Below are positions 47,544 through 57,141 of a DNA stretch of 64,000 nucleotides, in pieces. The DNA comes from Chamaecyparis obtusa (taxonomy: Eukaryota > Streptophyta > Pinopsida > Cupressales > Cupressaceae). Below the pieces are notes generated by a model that was not told where the DNA came from, did no database searches, and saw only the letters and a list, made by a program, of their open reading frames with translations. The number at the start of each line of letters is the position of its first letter. Positions within the stretch are counted from its first letter, which is position 1. The DNA lies in NCBI GenBank assembly GCA_027943335.1, contig BSBK01002078.1:107501-171500 (forward strand), in the 5' to 3' direction. The position numbers and the translations under genes are program-made.

Positions 47544-48678
47544 CTAGGATTTATCATGGTCTACACACCTGAACATAACACCTTCATTACTCCACCAAAG
47601 CTCACCATTTATAATTGCATATCTCAAAGAGTGGAGTTTAACACTTCTTCTTTTATTATCATCCAATTCAGGGGGTAAGACCATCATTTGTAAATATTTG
47701 ACAATATCCTTGTACCATTCACAACAATCCATGTTGCACACATAAGGTCTTTGATCCTCTTCTAGCATATTGATCTAGTTTGCATTTAGATTACTTTGGG
47801 CCATCGATTTTTCTAGGCCTAAACCTCTAACCAACTTTGTAATGTGGATATCAATGTTAAATTCTTGAATTCTATTAATCCACCTACATCTTCTTCTTGA
47901 AACCTCTTGTTGGACCAAGATGTCCTTGACTGCAACACTTGGAACATAGGCAAGCACTGTGGCTCCCACCAAATAACATCAAAATGTTTTAATGGCCTTG
48001 ACTAAGGCATAAGCTTGTTTCTCAATGATATCATAATTTAATTCTGCTACTTGTAAGGTTTTACTAAAAAAAAATTGGTTGTTCAAAACCTTCAGCATTC
48101 TTTTGTAAAAGTACTGCAACAATAGTATGAGCAGATGCAAAAGAGAAAATTTGCATTGGCTTGCTATAATCTAGTGTCTTCAAGACTGGGGCATGCTTAA
48201 TGGCCCTCTTAATGTCATTGAAGGCTTGAAATGCTTCAGTATTCCATTCCATTTTTTCTCCTTTCTTTAAGATCCTTGATATGGGAATACTGATTTTTGC
48301 AAAGTTTGTAATAAACCTTCTTAAAAAGTTGACTTGTCCTAGAAAGGATTGAATTCCCTTGATATTTTTTGGTAAGGATAGTTTGTCAATAGCCTCCACT
48401 CTTTCAGGATCTATCCTTACACCATCCTTTGAAACAATGTGCCCCAAAAGTTTTCCTTCTATCACACCAAAGGCACACTTCTTTGGGTTCAAAGAAACCC
48501 CATATTCCAATGCTCTGATAAAATTTTTCTCAAGATGTTGACAATGTTGTTCTTCTTTTGCTAAAAAGGCTGTCAAGTCATCTTGATATACCACCAAAAA
48601 TCTATCAATGAAATCTGCAAAGGTTACATCCATAGCCCTCTGAAAAGTGGCACCTACATTAGTCAACCCAAAGGGCAT
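47544..48678 (-). pseudogene. Tat-2 RT C-terminal half, RNase H and linker
   Basis: 48,678-48,064 is open for 204 codons: MPFGLTNVGATFQRAM, catalytic box VYQDDLTAF (intact YQDD), SLNPKKCAFGVIEGKLLGHI and SFLGQVNFLRRFI. It continues through FSFASAHTIVAVLLQKNAEG into RNase H, with VAELNYDIIEKQAYAL. After a frame change, 47,972-47,775 holds the RNase H tail (CRWINRIQEFNIDIHITKLV). 47,768-47,544 is the linker that leads to the integrase zinc finger. The RNase H tail joins this linker with no room for an additional RNase H, unlike Tat-1. Confidence 0.88.
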
Positions 48679-48726
48679 TCTTACATAAACATATGTCCCC
48701 CATGGGGTTTTAAATGTAGTTTTAAA

Positions 48727-49080
48727 CTATTCTATATCTTTGACCATCACTTGATTGTAACCAGAAAAGCCATCCATCATGGACATCAATTCTGATCTAG
48801 TGACCTTTTGCAACATGTTCTCCATATTGGGTAATCCATAATTATCCTTCAAAGAATTTATGTTAAGATTTCTGAAGTCAACACAAAGTGTAATGTCACC
48901 ATTCTTTTTTTTGACAGGCACTAAATTTGAAACCCAAGTGGAATGCCTAATTGGCTTGATTATTCCAGCATCCATCATCTTCTTGAGTTCACTCTGCATT
49001 TTGGGTGCCAAGGTAGGGTTAACAGGTCTCAACTTCTGTCTAAAAGGCTTTGTGCCTTCCTTGAGTGGGACCTCATGCTG
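48727..49080 (-). pseudogene. Tat-2 RT N-terminal half
   Basis: LRPVNPTLAPKMQSELKKMM, GIIKPIRHSTWVSNLVPVKK, LCVDFRNLNINSLKDNYGLP and MMDGFSGYNQVMV give the fingers and palm, including the first catalytic Asp region. In frame with the YQDD half; one TAG (near 48,725) separates them. The frame shifts relative to the upstream coding region at about 49,080. Confidence 0.88.
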
Positions 49081-49118
49081 AAAAGGTCCTTTCTATAAGC
49101 TTTAAGGTCTTCATAAGA

Positions 49119-49560
49119 CTAGGCAAAAACATGCCTAAATTTTCTGAGAAGGTCAATCAAATTTTTTCTAGTTCTTGGAGAGAGAGACTTGCCTATGTAA
49201 ACTTTCTTGGGAGCTATCCCTGTACCAAAGTTTATCTCTTCAAGCTCATTGATTTTATCAGTACTAGCCGAGAAGGCCTTGTCTTTATTGTCAAATGCCC
49301 TTTCAAGAGCAACTAGTCCTTTAGGAACCTTGTTTGATTTTAATTGCAAAACCTCTTTCCCAAAGATGACATCTTTGCCATTCACTATATTAACATAAGC
49401 ACTGAAATCCATTTCTTTATCACAAAAGTGAGATTCACAATGGAGAAACCTTAATATATCTTGGTCATTAGAAAAAACTTGCCAATTATCTAGATTGTCA
49501 GGGATGGAAGGTCTGGCTTATACCTCTATATTAGAAACATCTACAAATGTAACATCTTCT
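49119..49560 (-). pseudogene. Tat-2 pre-RT linker
   Basis: Open from 49,412 to 49,119 (97 codons). It ends with KKVYIGKSLSPRTRKNLIDL and FRHVFA, the short conserved segment that lies immediately before RT in Tat elements. This fixes the extra RNase H as upstream of RT. The remainder has no recognised fold. Confidence 0.75.
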
Positions 49561-49574
49561 GGTCTAAGGGCTAT

Positions 49575-49934
49575 ATTAGCCAACAAATCTGCCATCCTAT
49601 TCTGACTTCTTTCCATCCAACAAATATTAAAAGCACTAAAACTTTCAATCTCATCCCATACTGCATTCCTATATTGTTTCAACTTTTGATTCTTTGAAGC
49701 ATATTTTGATCTAATTTAGGAAATCACCAACTCAGAGTCACCTATAACTTTTAAACACTTTATGCCATGGCTTGATGCTAATCTTAGACCAATCAATAGA
49801 GCCTCATACTCTGCAACATTATTTTTGCATGAAAACAACAAAGTAAATGAGAACTTGAAAGTTTTACCATTTGGGGATATAAGCAATATTCTAGCTCCAG
49901 ATCCTTCTTTGCTATTTTCTCCATCAAAATACAT
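49575..49934 (-). pseudogene. Tat-2 second RNase H (archaeal-type), placed between protease and RT
   Basis: Begins MYFDGENSKEGSGARILLIS (first catalytic Asp), then NNVAEYEALLIGLRLASSHG (Glu) and KVIGDSELVIS (third acidic residue). A TAA stop near 49,717 is followed by continuing RNase H-like sequence ending in RMADLLANIALRP near 49,570, which carries another conserved Asp. This is a full RNase H fold by motif order. It is in the same frame as gag and protease and lies upstream of the pre-RT linker. In Tat-1 the equivalent module lies between RNase H and integrase. Confidence 0.85.
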
Positions 49935-50126
49935 GGTCCAGATATTATCAAGGTCAATCCATCCTTCTTGGCTTTCTGACTTGTGGGGAGGCTAAACACC
50001 TTCCTCTGCTTCCTTATCTTGGACCTTGAAAGCATTAATATTCATATCAAGGAAACAATTCATGTTGTCCTGTTCTTATTCCTCAATCATGTGTGGAGTC
50101 CTAGACTCCCTAATGACTTTGATATT

Positions 50127-50440
50127 CTATCCCTCAAACTTGAATGTAGCAAATAACAAGTCACACTGTATGCTGCCTCCCATAGAGGCACTCCATTTTC
50201 TTGATAGTAACATTCCATACTGGGGAGGAATATCAACTACCAAAACACTCATGGTCAATTGTTTGTTGGGGTATGCAGCCAATCTATAAGGCAAAGCCTT
50301 AATAGTACAAACAACTGGCACTTCTCTTGAATCCATTGCTTGACACCTACCATGAGGTGTATCCACCTTTAATCCCAATGACTTCATAACCTCAGTAGGC
50401 ATAATAGTATTTCATGCTCCAGAATTAATCATGCAATTCT
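50127..50440 (-). pseudogene. Tat-2 aspartic protease
   Basis: The active-site segment reads CMINSGA followed by a TGA and NTIMPTEVMKSLGL, so the catalytic Asp of D-S-G-A is Asn in this copy and a stop follows it. The rest (50,402-50,127) is open, with LAAYPNKQLTMSVLVVDIPP and the landmark YGMLLSRKWSASMGG near its end, equivalent to the family L-L-G-R-x-W motif with Ser for Gly. In frame with gag and the downstream RNase H. Confidence 0.8.
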
Positions 50441-53390
50441 TTAGCAACTTTCCATTTATTTGCAGAGTCAAGAAGAATGGGTCAACTATCCCTGCTGCAG
50501 TACTAACAACATTTGTGTCCAAATAAATTTGAGGGATTTTAGAAACAATCTCTTCACTACAATTTTCATCTTCTTCATCCACAATTGCTACTTGTTTCTC
50601 AGTTTTTTCTATTTTTTGAAAATCAGTATGTACTACACTTTTTACCCATTTCAAGGCATTTTTCTTATGTTCTATTCTCATCATCTCTAATAATGGAACT
50701 TTGATAGTGATTTGAGATAACAATTTACTCATGTCAACTGGAACATACTTTAAATCAGGTACATCTGGTTTTGAATTTGCAATCTCTTTATCAGCTTCTT
50801 GGGTGGATGTATTTGTAGGTTTGTCAATTTGGGCCTTGTTTTTCTTTTGCAAAACTGGTACAACCTTAGCAGTAGGCCTAGTTTTTACCTTATAAACAAT
50901 ATTGGGCTTGGAAAATTTCTTTACCTTGACTTTATCAATAGGATCAATATCCTTAGTCTTATCTTGTGAAGTTTTTACATTCTTATATGTTTTCTTGATA
51001 AAAATGCCAGTAGGCTTGGGGTTTGCATCACCAATAACTCTATTCCTCAAGTTATAATTTGCCTTTGCCTGAGTAACCAAATTGGATGTTATCAAAGAAA
51101 TTTCTTCATTAGAAGGTCTTCTCAAAGTATTTGTTTGTTCATTCTTTTGAACATTGCACTGAATGTTATCAGGCTCACTATCTTCATCATCTGAAAAAAC
51201 TTGCCGATGATATGATTCATTTCTAGTTTGGGAATGTGAAGCATCTTGATTTTCATCCTCTTTAGCAGAGTCCACCTCACTCAAAACATGAGAAGAGAAC
51301 ATCCCACATCCCTGGTCATCATAAGGTTGTTCCTCATTGTACTCCTACTCCTCTTGAGAAGAGACATTTTGGGATATGGAACAATAATCAGGATCATGCA
51401 GTGATTGACAAGTAATACACCATGGGATTTCTTCCACCATATTCATTGAATTTATTTTTAATGGATCAGGGGTCCTATCATTTGGTTTATCTCTTTTCTC
51501 AGGAATAAAAGGCTTCCCATCTTTCCATTGAGTATTGTAAGGGTAATTCTGCATTCTTGGCAATTTGTTGAAATTATTAAAGGGGGGCTTGTCCCCTCCT
51601 ACAACTTTATTACCTTTGTTTTCACCAGGCTTCAGATCTTTGATTGCTTTTAGAATCTATTTTAAACTTTCATCATCCTTAGGCTTCACACCTTGAGGCT
51701 TTCCTAGATCTTTTCTATTTAACAAAGGAGACCTATCATCTTCTCTCCTTCCCAACTTTCCTGAGATTCTGTGGTTGCTTTCTATGTTCATAGCTAACTT
51801 GTAAGCTTCAACTAGACTCCTTGGATTTTTATCTCTTAATAGGTAGCCCATCTTAGAATCAAAAGCATTTAAATATGTAACAAGGCACACCCTATCATCC
51901 AATCTGATAACCTGCAATAATTTATGCATGGCCTTTTGAAATCTAACATTAAATTCAATAACATCTTCATTGAAATTCTTCTTTATATTATTAAACTCAT
52001 TCAACATAAAACCTTCATGTGTTTTATCACCATATTTTTCTTTGAAACAATGTCTAAGCTGATCCCATGATCCTATGCTACCATGTGGCAAAGCCCTAAA
52101 CCAATCCCTTGAATCTTCTGTTAGGGATTGCATAAACAGTTTCATGATAACATCATCAGGCATAATATTATAATCATCACTGACATCAATAAATTTCTTT
52201 AAATGCTCCTCACAAGTAACAACATTGCTCCCAGTAAACTTAGGAAGTTTCTTTCTGATTTCTTTAGGGATGGGGTTAGGATGATGAGGGATACCAGTAA
52301 AAATCAACTGTTTACATCTTTCATGTATAATCCCTGAATTAGGAAAACCAGCACCCTGAGATGTAGATGCATTATTATTTGTAGTGGCAACACCTTTAAA
52401 ACCTCCTGGTGGAGGAACACTAGTTGTTAGATTTGCTAAATTTGTGACATTTGCTCCTTGTGTCATGGTAGAACTAACAAAATTTGTAGGTCCTGCAGAC
52501 CTTTTAAGAAAATCAATTTTCTTTCTCATTTCTAGTGTTGCAGCTTCTAGTTCTGCTTTTTCAAGTTCTTTGGCTAGCATTTCCTGTTCTTTTTTGGCCT
52601 TTTCAAGGTCGGCTTCCAATCTTAAGGCCTAGTCTATAGGGAGTTTTGGGGCTACAGGTTCTTTAATTGAAATGCTCACTTCCTTTTGTTTCCCCTTATC
52701 CCTTGGTTTCCTAGCTTCAAAATTCCTATGGACAATAGGTAGCTCATTTGTTTATTCAGGAATGGGAACATGATTTATAGCCTCTAAATCTAACAGCTGC
52801 CTTCTTAATTGGTTAGCCCTCATCATGGCATGTCTGACCCTTTCTTCCTTCTCATTTTCTCTCTTTTTCCTAATGGTTTCTTGTTCTTGAATTCTTCTTT
52901 CCAATTCATATACTTCCTCAAAAATTTCCTCAGAATTAGGCAAAGTGGTTTCAGACTCATCCTATTGTGCTTGGGGATCTTCTTGTTGATTCTAAGACTC
53001 ATGGGGGCCTTGGGGCACTGATGAATCAAGGGTTAAAGGGGGAACAAAATCCTATCCACCCCTACTTTTGCTTCTAGACCTACTAAATTTTCCTGAAATC
53101 CTTCTATTGTGGGATGGTCTTTCACCCTCTCTATCTGTGGGGGAGTAATAGTCTTCATACTGGTTTAGGCCTAGATCAACTGCCTCCTCATATTCTGAGG
53201 CATTTCCTTGTTAAATAGGAGGAGTAAGACCCTCCCATCCTGGGTTTCCCCTTTGCTTCCAAGTTAGAGACATATCATTAACACTTTTTTCTTTCCTAAC
53301 CTGAGTCCTTCTTGATGTGGCAGGAAGCCCACCCTGCAAGCTTTCTTCTGGGTGTTCCTTCCTCCAAGACCTTGTAATTTTGAAACTCAT
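50412..53390 (-). pseudogene. Tat-2 gag polyprotein with few stops
   Basis: ATG at 53,390 (MSFKITRSWRKEHPEESLQG) opens a frame kept in phase to the protease. The N-terminal 250 residues are charged and coiled-coil-like (52,943-52,752, 52,619-52,520). The capsid domain (52,340-51,800) has PKFTGSNVVTCEEHLKKFID, WFRALPHGSIGSWDQLRHCF and VIEFNVRFQKAMHKLL, typical retrotransposon gag. A knuckle-like CITCQSLHDPDYC lies near 51,420. A long Lys/Asn-rich linker (51,302-50,412) follows. Stops at about 53,208, 53,058, 52,992, 52,965, 52,757 and 52,630 disrupt the N-terminus; most look like CAG-to-TAG or CAA-to-TAA. Confidence 0.85.
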
Positions 53391-53793
53391 TGTGATATAT
53401 TACTTAAAGCACTAGTTACATAGATGCTTAGGGAGTCGCCACTCACAATATGTGAGATAATTTGAAACCTTATTGAAATTGACTCTTATACTCTTTAATT
53501 AAGACCACTGGATAAATGATAAGCTGGCCAAGAGTCTAAGCTCAACTCGTACCCATGTTATCTATGCTGATTTGTAACACCAAAGATATCAAATGATTGA
53601 AATAGGTAGGTTAGGAGTCAAGCTCAACTTGAAACCTACGCTATTTTCTCTCGAAAGTATTTCTCTATTCTCCAGTAGAATCATTGATTTGATGGTAACC
53701 TAGAAGGGTTGAATCAAATGGGTAATGAGATATTGAAATTTGTAATATAAACACTGATTTAAAATTGATTTTACTTGTTTGTTATGCTTTACT
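53391..53793 (-). other. Tat-2 5' untranslated leader
   Basis: About 400 bases between the PBS and the gag ATG. No coding region. Nothing distinctive apart from AT-rich text. Confidence 0.7.
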
Positions 53794-53810
53794 CCCCAGA
53801 AGAGTCACCA
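53794..53810 (-). promoter_or_regulatory. Tat-2 primer binding site
   Basis: The minus strand three bases inside the 5' LTR reads TGGTGACTCTTCTGGGG, beginning with the TGG required by a tRNA CCA end. Plus-strand text is CCCCAGAAGAGTCACCA. It is not the initiator-Met type used by the copia elements and the chromovirus here. Tat/Ogre elements are reported to use tRNA-Arg; I could not confirm the tRNA from sequence alone. Confidence 0.75.
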
Positions 53811-53813
53811 ATT

Positions 53814-56460
53814 TGTTGGTTCCTGGATAGGATTTTACACTCCATGAGATACCAATATGCCCATGATGGATATTAAGGATTGGTTAGTTCCAAATGTGAG
53901 CAATCTATGAAAAATTGGACCAACTATAGGGATAAGACTACCCTCTTTTACTTCTGGCTCTGCAAAACCAAGGCGGGTGCACTTGATCCAATAGTATTAA
54001 CTTTGACTGATAGTTCTAACTTTGCCCCTTATTTCTTTATTGGATCTTTCAATAGATGAATACAGTGAGAGAATAATAAACAAGAACCTATTGTTCATTG
54101 ATCCTCCATCTCTGGGTAGGACAATACATAAATGTAAATAAAAGTAAAAGACTGGTAGTGATTTGAATGATTTGGGATTACAAGGCTTGAATCACTCTTC
54201 TCAACACAAAGATAGGAGAATATAGGCCAATGCCTTATCCATTGGAAAAAATATTAAGGAAAAGGATGAATACAATGGTGTCTAAAATTGGTCTTTAGAC
54301 ATAAACACAAATACCTCAACTCTTTCCTACTTATGAAAATCTTTCAAATAAACTCCAAGAACACATATTCCACTTTGAGAAATATTTAATCTAACTCTAG
54401 GTTGGAACTCAAAGCACCAATACATTCATATAAACCTTATGCAAAGATCTAAAGATTCAAAGAATAGAGCAAAGGAGAGCAAAGATCTAAGGTTTGTATT
54501 AAGTATAACCTTTCACCATGTGCATACAATATCATGAATAACAAGCTTGCAAGATAAGAACAACCTGTACTTCTTCTCTATTATTTGATAAAATGATATA
54601 AAAAATTACAATCCTTGACTGAAAGCTAGGGTTTCAGAAATTTCTATCTTTTTAACACCTAAACTCCAATCCCATAGAATGATCATGAAAAATCCCTTTA
54701 TACCAAGAGATGCAACAAGCAACCGATCATTCTAGGGTTACAAAAATTAACCTAAAGACCTTTACAACAACCCCAAAGGGTTCACAATAACTACACCACT
54801 GAAATAGGTGAGATATTTGCAATTGAGTCGACATGCTTTATGTTTTCAATGCTATCCTTGGCTCCTTTTCAACAAATTTGATTTTATTATCTCACTATCA
54901 AACTGTAATGAATGCCCTTCTGCAAAAATTCAACCCTAATATTCATTTGGCTCGGCATCATAGGAAACAAAATTGGATTTTAGCTATAATTTATGCCTTC
55001 TATATCCTTTCCCAACTACAATTTGTACTGAAAAATTCAATTCCTAGCCACCGCATCGCTTTACATGACTCATTGGTTCAAAAACCCTAGCAAAAATGCT
55101 GTAGGATATTTGAATTTGAATAAAATTGTAACCGGCTCAACTTTAAAATGTGACCGTTGATCTATTTTATTCTCGGCAGATCAAGCGGCTCGTAGAATCC
55201 CACAACAGTCAACAAAAAACCTTTAAAAATCACTTTACACATCACCAAACCCTCGACCAATGAAAACTAAGCACGTCGGTGATGAATTAGCATTTTGGAC
55301 CCACTCCTTCATAAGCTTTAAAATGAACGGTTGGTGTAAGGTCGCATAGCTTCAAAAGATTCTATGCGACGATACACCCACCATCAGATCTTCTATCTCT
55401 GCATCCCTTAGAAACTATTGGGCCCACTGACATGTCTGCATACCTAAAATCCATGGCCAATCAAAATCTGACATCTTAGCAACACATGGCAATTGGTCCC
55501 ACTAAACATTTTTTTTGAGCCGCCAAAAATTAGAAAATACTTTATAACCCTAGGCCCACCTACAAACAACCAGATGTCATCATACCATTTGTTACCTCCA
55601 CCCAGTCAGCTTTAACACAAGACCCACTACCCTTTTGCATCTAATCAGATGACGGGCGTAAGATCACATGGGGGAAGAATATTCCATGTGATCATACGTG
55701 ACCATTGATAAAAAATCTCTGACACAGGCCCCACTACAAGCTCCACCTCATTATCATGTGGACCAATTAAAAACTGCCAACTGCGCGCACTTGGCAGTGG
55801 ACCCGCTAAAAGAAAAGATTACGTCACACAAAAGAATCAATGGTTGTCTTATAATCTTATGCATCTGACACATCCTTTGTGAAGACACACCCACCATTGA
55901 TCTCTGTAGATGTCAGAGCCTTCTGACATGCTGATAAATAGGACCCACTACCCTTGCCAAATCACCAATAGGTGGACCAATCACAAACTTCCAACCGTGC
56001 AAATCTATTGGATGGTCCCACATCTTTGAAATGCCGCATCATTAGGAAAGATCAACAGCCAGCATAAGATCACAAGCCTTTGACACATTGCTTGCGAGGA
56101 TACACCAACTGTTAGATGTAGATGTTGTCAGAGCTGGGCCCAGGAAAGAAATAAGGTCAGAAACTATAGGAAATATTAAAGCACTAGACTTAGGAAAAAT
56201 CACACCGACGGACTTAGGAAAAATAAAGCTAGGCACTGGGAGACTTAGGGAAAAAGAAGACTGTCGGGTGAAAAATATTTAACGCACATGCGTTATAAAG
56301 TTTTTAAGTGGCCCAAAAAGTAACGCTTAATTAGAATAGGGCTAGGGCACACTTAGGGTTTTCCTTGCAAACGGCTAGATTTTTGAATTTTGCCTAGGGT
56401 TTTTGCCAGGAAGATGGGAGAAATACCTGTAGAGGCATGAAATTTTTTCTTGTGCTAACA
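53814..56460 (-). repeat. Tat-2 5' LTR (2,647 bp)
   Basis: Same ends as the left LTR (TGTTGGTTCC ... GTGCTAACA). Differences are mostly transitions. Short reading frames inside (e.g. 54,833-55,090) lie in decayed text and are not supported as genes. Confidence 0.95.
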
Positions 56461-56465
56461 CTTCT

Positions 56466-56692
56466 AACAAGGATCATAAAAAACTAGTGCAGATTATTAT
56501 TGGGTGTCAATTCCCACTAGGGTTTTTACCTATTTGGGTTTCCCCATAACCAAAATATTGGTGTTGTGTTCAAGTGTTCTTTCATTGTGTTTATGCTTTA
56601 TGTTTAAGTATACTTAATTGGATAAAGAATTGAAACTTGTAGATAACTGATTCACCCCCCCTCTCAGTTATTTCTTGGGACTATTCCTAACA
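56466..56692 (+). repeat. Copia 3' LTR, right piece
   Basis: Continues the copia LTR from AACAAGGATC after the duplicated CTTCT to the terminal CCTAACA. Matches 37,868-38,094 of the 5' LTR. Confidence 0.93.
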
Positions 56693-56697
56693 ACTCT

Positions 56698-57123
56698 CTC
56701 AACCACTTGAGCTACTAAGTCTAGTGGAGGGTTCGACCCATGAACGGACTCAATGTCATGCTCTACCTATCTCTCTACAAATCTCAGAGGAGGACTCCTA
56801 CTCTGCTCTCTGCTTGACACCCTATGATCCTCGACATCCTGATGTTGTTCTTGTTGAGCTACAGGAGGCATCCTATCCAGGAAGATCCTCATTAGATTCT
56901 GTAATACCAATAAAATAGCCTGGTTTGGATCTTGAGGTGGTTCGAGAGGGAGATTTTGATTCCCTCCAGGAACTTCTTCCTCTTTTCTAAACTCCTCATG
57001 ATTTGAAGGGGCATTTCTATGACCTCAATCACGTGCATGAGCTTAACAAGTAACTAGCAACATCCTACTAAATTAAAAGGTTTAATGTTTAGACGTAGTG
57101 GTTTAGGCTCCCAAAGTTTGAAA
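56698..57123 (-). pseudogene. Chromovirus gag N-terminal piece and leader
   Basis: Minus-strand frames with many stops lie between the copia insertion and the PBS. The stretch reads as broken Arg/Leu-rich fragments compatible with a gag N-terminus and leader; identification rests on position. Confidence 0.5.
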
Positions 57124-57140
57124 CATAGATCTGATACCAA
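57124..57140 (-). promoter_or_regulatory. Chromovirus primer binding site, initiator tRNA-Met type
   Basis: Minus strand TTGGTATCAGATCTATG begins one base inside the LTR end ...GGGCATGACA. It matches TGGTATCAGA of the initiator-Met PBS and then diverges. Confidence 0.85.
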
Positions 57141-57141
57141 A

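Larger units (their letters stand above)
43666..56460 (-). mobile_element. Tat-2: complete Tat-type Ty3/gypsy element, minus strand
   Basis: 12,795 bp with LTRs 43,666-46,314 (3') and 53,814-56,460 (5'), flanked by a perfect target duplication CTTCT (43,661-43,665 and 56,461-56,465). Reading right to left: PBS, gag from 53,390, protease, a second RNase H, RT, RNase H, integrase. One frame is kept from 53,390 to about 49,080; only about three frameshifts and scattered stops are seen, making it the best preserved element in the window. LTRs differ at about 9 of the first 215 positions by eye. It lacks an obvious polypurine tract and places the extra RNase H ahead of RT. It has no chromodomain. 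Confidence 0.95.
36790..56692 (+). mobile_element. Complete Ty1/copia element, split by Tat-2 in its 3' LTR
   Basis: 5' LTR 36,790-38,094 (1,305 bp), PBS, gag-pol 38,152-42,232, polypurine tract, 3' LTR 42,591-43,665 plus 56,466-56,692 (1,302 bp once the insert and its duplicated pentamer are removed). Net length is about 7.1 kb. Flanks are GCTCT (36,785-36,789) and ACTCT (56,693-56,697), a target duplication with one G/A difference, within chromovirus gag. LTR identity by eye is only about 84% over the first 240 bp, so the insertion is old. Order gag-PR-INT-RT-RH marks it as copia. Confidence 0.92.

Noticed and set aside
54833..55090. 85-codon ORF inside the Tat-2 5' LTR
   Set aside because: Broken in the otherwise near-identical 3' LTR and without recognisable features.
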